Shown in pieces: positions 33,224 to 39,895 of a DNA stretch of 39,895 nucleotides. Both the position numbers and the translations under genes were made by a program. Source of the DNA: Prolixibacteraceae bacterium. GTDB taxonomy: Bacteria > Bacteroidota > Bacteroidia > Bacteroidales > Prolixibacteraceae. The notes under the pieces are model-generated. The model saw nothing but the letters and a program-made list of their open reading frames with translations, was not told the DNA's origin and did not search any database. The stretch lies in contig DPRM01000126.1 of assembly GCA_003537645.1 (NCBI GenBank), positions 33,598 through 73,492 on the forward strand, written 5' to 3'. Position 1 is the first letter of the stretch; the number at the start of each line of letters is the position of its first letter.

Positions 33224-34201
33224 ATGAAACAAGCACGATATTTAGTTGAAAATGACTTTATGGCCGATCCGGCTGTCCATGTTTTTGAAGGGAAATTATA
33301 CATTTATCCTTCGCACGACCGCGAATCGGGTATTCCTGAAAATGACAACGGCGATCATTTTGATATGAATGATTACCATGTTTTTTCTACTTCTGACATT
33401 GAAAACGAGCCCTTGACAGATCACGGTGTCGTACTCAAGGTGAGCGATATTGCCTGGGCAGGCCGGCAGTTGTGGGATTGTGATGTGGCGTTCAGGAACG
33501 GCAAATACTACATGTATTATCCGCTGAAGGATCAGACCGATATATTCCGTTTGGGAGTAGCTATCTCCGATAGTCCCGCAGGTCCGTTCATTCCTCAGCC
33601 CGATCCGATCCGTGGAAGTTACAGCATCGACCCTGCAGTGTTTGAAGATACTGACGGAACCCACTACATGTATTTTGGTGGTTTATGGGGCGGCCAGTTG
33701 CAACGATACAAGGACAACAAAGCGCTGGAAAGTGCTTACTTGCCTTCAGGAGATGAATTGGCTTTGCCATCGCGGGTAGTTCGTCTGTCGGACGATATGC
33801 TTGGTTTTGCTGAAGAACCCCGTCCTGTAACTATCCTGAATCCGGATGGAACTCCGATGAAAGCCGGGCAGGAAAACCGTTTCTTCGAAGCTTCGTGGAT
33901 GCACATGTACAATGGGAAGTATTATTTCTCGTATTCAACCGGCGATACTCATTTATTGTGTTACGCTATTGGCGATAATCCTTACGGACCTTTTACCTGG
34001 CAGGGCGTAATTCTCACCCCGGTAGTTGGATGGACTACTCACCACGCCATTGCCGAGTTTAAGGGAAAATGGTATTTGTTTCACCACGACAGTGTTCCTT
34101 CAGGAGGCAGAACATGGTTGCGCAGCCTGAAAGTAGTTGAACTGGAATACAGCGAAGAGGGAAGAATTATGACGATTGAAGGTGGTGGCGATAAAGCTTA
34201 A
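33224..34201 (+). CDS. Cytoplasmic GH43 beta-xylosidase/alpha-arabinofuranosidase (GH43_1-like)
   Basis: I prefer ATG 33224 (MKQARYLVENDFMADP). The upstream ATG at 33206 is part of a repeated AAATGGTAAATA stretch from the hairpin. The 325-residue protein has no signal peptide, unlike its GH43 neighbours, so it is expected in the cytoplasm. Catalytic set: Asp15 (FMADPAVHV), Asp136 (YSIDPAVF) and Glu222 (FFEASWMHMYNGKYYF). IYPSHDRESG, LTDHGVVL and THHAIAEFKGKWYLFHHD fit the short GH43 group that includes Prevotella XynB. It would hydrolyse imported xylobiose, xylotriose or arabinosylated forms to monosaccharides. A strong hairpin follows its stop codon, suggesting the end of this three-gene unit. 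Confidence 0.91.
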   Translation: MKQARYLVENDFMADPAVHVFEGKLYIYPSHDRESGIPENDNGDHFDMNDYHVFSTSDIENEPLTDHGVVLKVSDIAWAGRQLWDCDVAFRNGKYYMYYPLKDQTDIFRLGVAISDSPAGPFIPQPDPIRGSYSIDPAVFEDTDGTHYMYFGGLWGGQLQRYKDNKALESAYLPSGDELALPSRVVRLSDDMLGFAEEPRPVTILNPDGTPMKAGQENRFFEASWMHMYNGKYYFSYSTGDTHLLCYAIGDNPYGPFTWQGVILTPVVGWTTHHAIAEFKGKWYLFHHDSVPSGGRTWLRSLKVVELEYSEEGRIMTIEGGGDKA

Positions 34202-34258
34202 AACTGATTTTTTCCAAATTGAGATTACTGAAAGTAAAGCCAAGACAATGATTTAAGA

Positions 34259-34294
34259 ATTGAGTCTTCTCCGGTCTTTCGGAGAGGACTCAAT
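34259..34294 (+). terminator. Strong stem-loop after the GH43 gene (terminator-like)
   Basis: The arms ATTGAGTCTTCTCCG (34259-34273) and CGGAGAGGACTCAAT (34280-34294) give a 15-base stem with one G-U pair and the loop GTCTTT. It is by far the strongest hairpin in the gap after the xylosidase. No run of T follows directly, so intrinsic termination is uncertain; it may instead protect the upstream mRNA end. It lies 54 bases before the next start codon. Confidence 0.55.
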
Positions 34295-34348
34295 AGTTAA
34301 GGAGCTGTATTGAGAACAGCAAAACAAATTTTTATTGAAGGATTTTTT

Positions 34349-35443
34349 ATGAATTACAAAGCGATAATTGTTTGGTTCTTTTTTGCTGGTCTGATTAGTT
34401 TAAAAACCAGTGCACAGGAAAATACTGCTTCAACAGCCACAACTGGTATCGAGATTGTTCAGGAAATTAAAAAACCAAAGAACGCTCAGAAATTCAACGA
34501 GAAAGATTTTGCTGGTTACCTGTTGGTTTATTTTAAAGATAAGGACCAATCAGCTTATATGGCCATAAGTTCCGATGGATATACTTTTACCGATATCAAT
34601 GGCGGACAACCTGTATTTATCGGGTCTCAACTGGCTGAACAAAAAGGAGTTCGCGACCCGCACATTACCCGCGGACCCGATGGGGCTTTCTATTTGGCAA
34701 TGACAGACTTGCACATTTTTGGTAAACGTGCAGGATTTCGTGATACCGAATTTGAAAGACCTGCCGAGAAATATGGCTGGGGAAATAACCGCGCCATTGT
34801 GTTAATGAAATCGTTCGACCTGATTCACTGGACGCATTCCGATTTCCGCGTTGACAAAGCTTTTCCGGAACTTGGCGATATCGATTGCTCCTGGGCTCCT
34901 GAAACGGTTTATGACCCGGTAATGAAGAAAATGATGGTTTACTTCACCATTCGCTATAACAATAAAGAGTGTCATATGTATTATTCATATCCCGATGAGA
35001 ATTTTACCAAATTGGTAACCAAACCTGAACGCATTACTGACATTGGAGGATTGGATGGAGACATTACCAAAGTAGGCGATCAATATCAACTGTTCTATGT
35101 TTCGGATGCCAAAATATTGCATTCTGTTTCAGATAAGATCAATCAGGGCTACAAGACCGATACAACACGAATCGACCCGGAAAAGGTTTCTACTGAAGCG
35201 CCCAACCTGTTCAAACGCATTGGTACTGATACCTATGTGCTTATGTATGATGTGTATGGCGCACGCCCCAGTAATATGGGTTTCAGCGAAACAACCGATT
35301 TCGTCACCTACAGGAATCTTGGCCATTTTAATGAAGGCACGATGAAAACAACCAATTTCAAAAGCCCTAAGCATGGTGCGGTAACCTATCTGACAAAAGA
35401 GGAATTAAAGGCTATTGCCGACCACTGGAAAGTTGTTCAATAG
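34349..35443 (+). CDS. Divergent GH43-like five-bladed propeller protein
   Basis: I choose ATG 34349 over the TTG at 34310, since it yields a clear signal peptide (MNYKAIIVWFFFAGLISL, cleavage near TSAQE). The 364-residue protein has beta-propeller features of GH43 (clan GH-F): GVRDPHITRGPDGAFYL with Asp103, CSWAPETVYDPVMKKMMVYF, GGLDGDITKVGDQYQLFYV (Asp236/Asp238) and STEAPNLFKR with Glu283. These could be base, pKa-modulating Asp and acid, but the blade spacing differs from the other five GH43 proteins here. Bacteroidota have arabinosidase-like members of this sort. Accessory domains are absent. It lies between two hairpin-rich gaps (147 and 228 bases) and may be its own unit. Specific activity is unknown. 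Confidence 0.72.
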   Translation: MNYKAIIVWFFFAGLISLKTSAQENTASTATTGIEIVQEIKKPKNAQKFNEKDFAGYLLVYFKDKDQSAYMAISSDGYTFTDINGGQPVFIGSQLAEQKGVRDPHITRGPDGAFYLAMTDLHIFGKRAGFRDTEFERPAEKYGWGNNRAIVLMKSFDLIHWTHSDFRVDKAFPELGDIDCSWAPETVYDPVMKKMMVYFTIRYNNKECHMYYSYPDENFTKLVTKPERITDIGGLDGDITKVGDQYQLFYVSDAKILHSVSDKINQGYKTDTTRIDPEKVSTEAPNLFKRIGTDTYVLMYDVYGARPSNMGFSETTDFVTYRNLGHFNEGTMKTTNFKSPKHGAVTYLTKEELKAIADHWKVVQ

Positions 35444-35671
35444 ATATATCATGACTTCGGCGTGAGCTGATCGCCGCTGGTACTAATTTGTATTAATTGC
35501 GCGAAACGTCGGGTTGTTTCTTGCTCCAGAGGAGCAAAATATTTATAGAAAGAAGGAATAATTGATGACAGTCGTCCGTGTGATATAGTAGAGCAAGGCT
35601 TTGGCTTACTTTCGGACGAAACAACATCGGTCTTCAAAAAAGTAGTTACATAAAGGTAAAATACAGTATTC
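35444..35671. repeat. 228-base non-coding region with several hairpins, repeat-like
   Basis: This gap holds at least three inverted pairs: CGGCG/CGCCG (35458-35462, 35472-35476), TTGCTCC/GGAGCAA (35521-35527, 35531-35537, loop AGA) and TCGTCCG/CGGACGA (35572-35578, 35613-35619). The middle hairpin followed by AAAATATTTATAGAAA resembles a small dispersed repeat. Its AGAGGA core also appears in the hairpin at 5223-5243. There is no supported ORF on either strand. It could be a repeat, a structured leader of the tannase-family gene, or both. Confidence 0.4.
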
Positions 35672-37420
35672 ATGAGAAAAGCATTCTATTTTTTTGTTGC
35701 ACTGGTACTTTTTACTGGTAGTTTGAGTTTTGGCCAGCCAAAGGTTCCGGCAAATATTACTATTGGTAAAGCCGATATTGCAAAAGCAGGCGAGTCGATT
35801 CCTGCTTCGGCTATTGGTGAACCTGTGGGTTCGGTAAAACTTTATGAGCCCCGTTGGATTGAAGCCACGGATGCTTCTCCTGCTTATGGGGTTATTGAAG
35901 GCTCTATATTTCCTGTTGATCCAAACGGATGGCCTATTAATTTCAGGGTGCTGCTGCCGGCAAGTTGGTCGCAACGTGCCATGCAAGCCGGTGGTGGTGG
36001 AATAAACGGTATAATCACAGTAAGAGAAGGCAGGAATCCGATGGTTGATAAAGGATTCGCGCTTTATGGAAGCGACTCGGGACATCAGGCTGGAGGCATG
36101 GGTTTTGGCGGAGCACAGGGCAAACCATTGGCATCAGGTCCGACTCCGGGCGACGAATGGGCTTTGAACGATGAAGCAATCCGGAATCTTGGGTACATGC
36201 AAATGAAGAAAACCCACGATGCCGTTATGGTAGTCATTGAGCGGATATATGGCAAGCGGCCTGTTTACAATTATTATGTGGGAAACTCGCAGGGTGGACG
36301 AGAAGCGCTCACTGTTGCCCAGCGATACCCCAAAGATTACAATGGAATAATTGCCAATGTTCCGATCGTAAATTTTTCAAGCTTAATGCTTGCTCCTGAA
36401 CTAATGAAAATTCAGGAAAAACCTTTAAAAAACTGGGTAACACCTGCCAAAGTTAATGCTGTAAGAGCCGAATTCTTAAGGCAATGCGATCAGCTTGACG
36501 GACTTGCCGATGGGATAATTAGCAACTACATGGCCGCCCGTGCTATTTTTAATGTGAACGATGGAGTTGGCCCGACCGATCCATGGGCTGGATTGCGCGC
36601 ACCCAATAACATTGATCCTGACCCAAATGATAAATCGGAATCGGCCAAACTCACCGACGAACAAATCAAAACATTGGAATTTGTTTATAGCCCTTATCGA
36701 TTTGCAACTCCACTCGCCAATGATGTTAAAACCTTTGGTATGTGGCTGCCAACCACCGAGCCCGATGGTTTCGGAATGATTACCGGTCAACGATTTAAAG
36801 GACAGGAAGGAGCTGGGGAAAATGCTCCAGTTCACGGTTCGTTGGGCACACTTGGAGTTACCGGGTTTCTGATGAAGGACATTAAGGCCAATCCGCTCGA
36901 TTATGTCGAAGGAGGGCAGTGGAACAAACGCCGCGAGCAACTCTCGGAATGGCTTGATTCTACCAATCCTGATCTTTCAGCCTTTTATAAAAATGGTGGA
37001 AAGATTATCATTACAATTGGTGCAATGGATAATATAGCCTCATGTGGCGCTCAGCTCGATTACTACCAGTCGCTTATCGACAAAATGGGACGCAAAACCA
37101 TCGATAAGTTTGCCCGCTTGTATGTGGTTCCTCAGGCTGGACATGGTTTATCGGGGAAAAGTTATAAAGTGAACGGCGAAGGAAAACCTGCGGATGTTAA
37201 AAATATTCCCGGACCTGGTGGCAACGATAATATGGACCTGATTATAGCCTGGACGGAAAAGAATCTGGCTCCGGCCAAAACACTCGTTATCGACCCGAAA
37301 GGGAGAATTGGAGTAAAACAGGAAGGCGCTGGATATCTGTTGTGTTCCTATCCAAATTATCCTAAATATGTGGGTGGTCCTTCTGACCAGGTATCTTCAT
37401 TTGTGAGTGAAGCTCCATAA
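35672..37420 (+). CDS. Tannase/feruloyl esterase family protein lacking the CS-D-HC cysteines
   Basis: A 582-residue exported protein (signal to about SLSFGQ) of the tannase/FaeB family. It carries GGGGINGII near the oxyanion region, GFALYGSDSGH, the nucleophile segment YYVGNSQGGREAL (Ser206), a lid-type Asp-rich loop CDQLDGLADGII, Asp453 in GAMD, and His491 in PQAGHGLSG. In most members Cys flanks the Ser and the His (CS-D-HC motif) and the two form a disulfide. Here these positions are Asn205 and Gly492, so the link is lost on both sides while Ser, Asp and His remain. The enzyme should still hydrolyse aromatic esters such as feruloyl groups (inference). It is followed by a GH10 lipoprotein after 79 bases. 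Confidence 0.87.
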   Translation: MRKAFYFFVALVLFTGSLSFGQPKVPANITIGKADIAKAGESIPASAIGEPVGSVKLYEPRWIEATDASPAYGVIEGSIFPVDPNGWPINFRVLLPASWSQRAMQAGGGGINGIITVREGRNPMVDKGFALYGSDSGHQAGGMGFGGAQGKPLASGPTPGDEWALNDEAIRNLGYMQMKKTHDAVMVVIERIYGKRPVYNYYVGNSQGGREALTVAQRYPKDYNGIIANVPIVNFSSLMLAPELMKIQEKPLKNWVTPAKVNAVRAEFLRQCDQLDGLADGIISNYMAARAIFNVNDGVGPTDPWAGLRAPNNIDPDPNDKSESAKLTDEQIKTLEFVYSPYRFATPLANDVKTFGMWLPTTEPDGFGMITGQRFKGQEGAGENAPVHGSLGTLGVTGFLMKDIKANPLDYVEGGQWNKRREQLSEWLDSTNPDLSAFYKNGGKIIITIGAMDNIASCGAQLDYYQSLIDKMGRKTIDKFARLYVVPQAGHGLSGKSYKVNGEGKPADVKNIPGPGGNDNMDLIIAWTEKNLAPAKTLVIDPKGRIGVKQEGAGYLLCSYPNYPKYVGGPSDQVSSFVSEAP

Positions 37421-37466
37421 TACTGATTCAATGCAAATTCAAGTATGTTTTTTGTTCCAAAAATGA

Positions 37467-37484
37467 AAAACTGAATTCAGTTTT
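37467..37484. promoter_or_regulatory. Perfect 18-base palindrome upstream of GH10 lipoprotein gene
   Basis: AAAACTGAATTCAGTTTT reads the same on both strands and has no spacer. It ends 15 bases before the start codon of the GH10 lipoprotein gene. Uninterrupted two-fold symmetry of this length suggests an operator for a dimeric regulator; as RNA it would have no room for a normal loop. No copy was seen elsewhere in the window. Confidence 0.4.
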
Positions 37485-37499
37485 AACGAAATTAGATGT

Positions 37500-38648
37500 A
37501 TGAAGAAAATATTGCTGATAATATTTATTGCTGTTTTTCTTGTGAATTGTTCATCTTCCAAATTAGAAGTTTCACAAGACAAGACGCTAAAAGAGGTTTA
37601 TAAAGAAGCCTTTAAAATAGGTTGTTCTGTCAATGTTGACATCGTTAATAATTCCGATTCGGTTTCAGGCAAACTTGTGGTTAAACAATTCAATTCCGTT
37701 ACTCCTGAAAATGTTCTGAAGGCCGAAATCGTACATCCGAAACCTGATGTGTGGAATTTCGTGCCGGGTGACGCTTTTGTCAAGTTCGGGGAAGAACACA
37801 ACATGTTTATTGTTGGACATACACTAATCTGGCACAACCAGACTCCTGATTGGTTTTTCAGGGACGAGCAAGGGATTCCCAAATCACACGATGCGATGGT
37901 GGAGCAAATGAGGAGCTATATTGAGCAGGTGGTAGGAAGATATACTGGAAGGATTCATGCGTGGGATGTAGTTAACGAGGTGATTGACAATGATGGATCG
38001 TACAGGCCAACCACTTGGGTAAAAGGTATTGGCGATGGAGACGAGCTTGTGAAATTGGCTTTCAAATTTGCCAACCAGTATGCACCTGACGCAGAATTGT
38101 ATTACAATGATTTTAACGCCTGGCGCCCAGCCAAACGTGACGGAATTGCCCGGATGGTACGCATGCTTAAGAAAGAAGGTATCCGTATTGACGGTATTGG
38201 CATACAGGGTCACTGGGGTTTAAATTTTCCAAAGAATGAATACATCGAAGCAGCTATTGACACCTTTGCAGCACTGGGCGTAAAGGTCATGATTACCGAA
38301 CTGGACGTGGATGTGCTTCCGGTGACCAAAGAAGGTCAGTTGATTGGTAAAATTATGAGCGATCCACAATGGCAGTTGGAAGAATTCAAAACTTTTATGG
38401 ACCCATATTCCAAAGGACTTCCTGCCAATGTTGAAGAACAATTGGCTGATCGTTATGCCGAACTATTTGATATTTTTTACAGGAAAAGAGATAAAATTGA
38501 CCGGGTAACCTTATGGGGGCTTCACGATGGCATGTCCTGGAAAAATGATTATCCGGTGCCGGGTCGAACCAATTATCCGCTGCTATATAACAGGGATAAA
38601 ACGCCTAAACCAGCAATGGATGCAATTTTGAATGTTCCAAAAAAGTGA
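37500..38648 (+). CDS. GH10 endo-beta-1,4-xylanase lipoprotein
   Basis: A 382-residue GH10 enzyme. The N-terminus MKKILLIIFIAVFLVNCSSS is a lipoprotein signal with Cys17, so it should be anchored to a membrane, possibly on the cell surface. The barrel is complete: VTPENVLKAE, HTLIWHNQTPDWFF, acid/base Glu160 in WDVVNEVID, AELYYNDFN, nucleophile Glu267 in ITELDVDVLP and LWGLHDGMSW. This is the most canonical of the three GH10 proteins in the window, with no inserts or extra modules. It probably makes the first cuts in xylan, or processes large oligosaccharides at the surface. It sits 79 bases after the tannase-family gene, just behind a perfect palindrome, and 51 bases before GH95. Confidence 0.95.
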   Translation: MKKILLIIFIAVFLVNCSSSKLEVSQDKTLKEVYKEAFKIGCSVNVDIVNNSDSVSGKLVVKQFNSVTPENVLKAEIVHPKPDVWNFVPGDAFVKFGEEHNMFIVGHTLIWHNQTPDWFFRDEQGIPKSHDAMVEQMRSYIEQVVGRYTGRIHAWDVVNEVIDNDGSYRPTTWVKGIGDGDELVKLAFKFANQYAPDAELYYNDFNAWRPAKRDGIARMVRMLKKEGIRIDGIGIQGHWGLNFPKNEYIEAAIDTFAALGVKVMITELDVDVLPVTKEGQLIGKIMSDPQWQLEEFKTFMDPYSKGLPANVEEQLADRYAELFDIFYRKRDKIDRVTLWGLHDGMSWKNDYPVPGRTNYPLLYNRDKTPKPAMDAILNVPKK

Positions 38649-38699
38649 AATCGTGTCGTATTGTAAGTTCAGAATAAAATTTAGAACCATTTTATAATT

Positions 38700-39895
38700 A
38701 TGAAGAATATATTTTTCTGGATATTAATCCTTGCATTGGTTTATGAAGCCAATTCACAAAACAATTCCTTGAAACTTTGGTACGAACAGCCCGCCAAACA
38801 ATGGGTTGAAGCTTTGCCGGTTGGAAATGGCCGTTTGGGTGCCATGATTTACGGCGACCCGGCCAAGGAAGTGATTCAACTGAATGAAGAAACATTATGG
38901 GCTGGAAGCCCCAACCGCAACGACAATCCTGATGCAAAAGGATCGCTGGAAGAAGTCAGGCAAATGATTTTTGATGGCAAATACAAGGAAGCACAGGATT
39001 TGGTAAACCAAAATTTTATCACGAAAGCTTCGCATGGAATGCCTTACCAAACGGTTGGTAACCTGAAGTTGACATTTCCCGGACATGAGAATTACACCAA
39101 TTATTACCGCGAGCTCGATCTGGAAAAGGCGATAGTATCTTCACGCTACGAAGCAAATGGCGTAAAATACCAGACCAGCGTATTTTCATCTTTCCCCGAT
39201 CAGGTAATTGTTATGCAGATGAAGGCCGACAAGCCAGGTTCCATATCATTTTCTGCATCAATGGACAGGCCGAAACCTTCAGTGGTAAATGTTGCCGCCA
39301 ATGCTGATAATGAGTTGATCATGTCGGGAATTACCAGCGAATTTGAAAAGATGGCTGGAAGTATAAAATTCGAGGCCAGGGTGAAAATTGTAGCTAAAGG
39401 AGGTAAAGTGACGGCTTCTGAATCTTCATTGGATGTTGCCAATGCCAATGTGGTAACCCTTTATATTTCAATGGCTACAAATTTTGTGAACTACCACGAT
39501 GTGAGTGCCAACGCCACCGAACGAGTGAATGCTTATCTTCAGAAAGCCTTGAAAAAGAAGTACGATCAGACTTTGAAAGATCATGTTGCTGATTTTCAAA
39601 ACTATTTTAACAGGGTGAAACTTGATTTGGGTGTAACTGATGCTGCAAAAAAACCAACCAATGTACGTTTGGCCGAATTTGCCTCGGGTAACGATCCCCA
39701 GTTTGTGAGTCTTTATTTTCAGTTTGGTCGTTATTTGCTGATTTCGTCATCACGGCCAGGCGGACAACCAGCCAATCTTCAGGGAATTTGGGCCGACCAG
39801 TTAGCTCCGGCATGGGACAGCAAATACACAGTAAACATCAATACCGAAATGAATTACTGGCCTTCGGAAATTACCAACATGACCGAAATGAATGA
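38700..39895 (+). CDS. GH95 alpha-L-fucosidase/alpha-L-galactosidase, 3' truncated by window edge
   Basis: The frame runs from ATG 38700 to the end of the window with no stop; about 398 codons are visible of a family usually near 800 residues. A signal peptide (MKNIFFWILILALVYEANSQ) is followed by the GH95 N-terminal beta-sandwich: LWYEQPAKQWVEALPVGNGR, LGAMIYGD, QLNEETLWAGSPNRNDNPDA. The linker and the start of the (alpha/alpha)6 barrel follow (YFQFGRYLLISSSRPGGQPANLQGIW, VNINTEMNYWPSE). The catalytic acid region lies beyond the window. GH95 enzymes remove alpha-1,2-L-fucose or, in complex glucuronoarabinoxylan loci of Bacteroides, L-galactose. The GH97 gene in this locus supports the second reading. 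Substrate is inferred. Confidence 0.92.
   Translation, partial: MKNIFFWILILALVYEANSQNNSLKLWYEQPAKQWVEALPVGNGRLGAMIYGDPAKEVIQLNEETLWAGSPNRNDNPDAKGSLEEVRQMIFDGKYKEAQDLVNQNFITKASHGMPYQTVGNLKLTFPGHENYTNYYRELDLEKAIVSSRYEANGVKYQTSVFSSFPDQVIVMQMKADKPGSISFSASMDRPKPSVVNVAANADNELIMSGITSEFEKMAGSIKFEARVKIVAKGGKVTASESSLDVANANVVTLYISMATNFVNYHDVSANATERVNAYLQKALKKKYDQTLKDHVADFQNYFNRVKLDLGVTDAAKKPTNVRLAEFASGNDPQFVSLYFQFGRYLLISSSRPGGQPANLQGIWADQLAPAWDSKYTVNINTEMNYWPSEITNMTEMN

Noticed and set aside
35449..35673. Small minus-strand ORF in the gap before the tannase-family gene
   Set aside because: The 74-codon frame runs through the hairpin sequences, has no recognisable protein features and runs opposite to all neighbours.

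Overview
The window is a gene-dense, single-strand (+) block of a Bacteroidota genome, best read as the enzyme arm of a xylan (glucurono-arabinoxylan) utilization locus. All 24 recognised genes run left to right, and 22 encode secreted or periplasmic carbohydrate-active enzymes or esterases. Bacteroidota is supported by the AT-rich translation starts without strong Shine-Dalgarno sites, the GH43/GH97/GH95/GH67 mix, multi-domain GH3 and GH9 enzymes, and a type IX secretion C-terminal domain on one GH10 xylanase. That last feature argues for a Bacteroidota lineage outside the gut Bacteroides, for example a Marinilabiliales/Prolixibacteraceae-like organism (inference). No SusC/SusD pair, sensor or regulator, rRNA, tRNA or CRISPR was seen.

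Layout. Positions 1-5001: 3' part of a GH3 enzyme, then two tandem CE1-type esterases. Positions 5002-5330: a non-coding gap with two palindromic or structured elements. Positions 5331-12675: two more CE1-type esterases, a type-B carboxylesterase lipoprotein, a GH127/GH146 beta-L-arabinofuranosidase and a further alpha/beta hydrolase. Positions 12893-30303: GH10 with an inserted malectin-like module and a T9SS tail, GH5, three GH43, GH97, GH67 alpha-glucuronidase, GH9, and GH43 with CBM6. Positions 30393-34201: a GPH-type sugar symporter, GH10 and a signal-less GH43, the same gene content as the Prevotella xynA/xynB/xynD cluster. Positions 34349-39895: a divergent GH43-like protein, a tannase/feruloyl-esterase-family protein, a GH10 lipoprotein, and a GH95 cut off by the window end.

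How it works together (inference from families). Surface or secreted GH10 and GH5 enzymes cut the xylan backbone. The CE1, tannase-family and other esterases remove feruloyl or acetyl groups. GH43 and GH127/146 remove arabinose, GH67 removes (methyl)glucuronic acid, and GH97 and GH95 remove alpha-galactosyl or alpha-fucosyl/L-galactosyl caps of the kind found on complex cereal xylans. GH3 and GH43 xylosidases finish oligosaccharides, and the symporter imports short xylo-oligosaccharides to a cytoplasmic GH43.

Most unusual observations: the circularly permuted malectin-like module inside the first GH10; the tannase-family protein that has lost both cysteines of the CS-D-HC motif; the fourfold CE1 esterase expansion; and several perfect palindromes or hairpins between genes.
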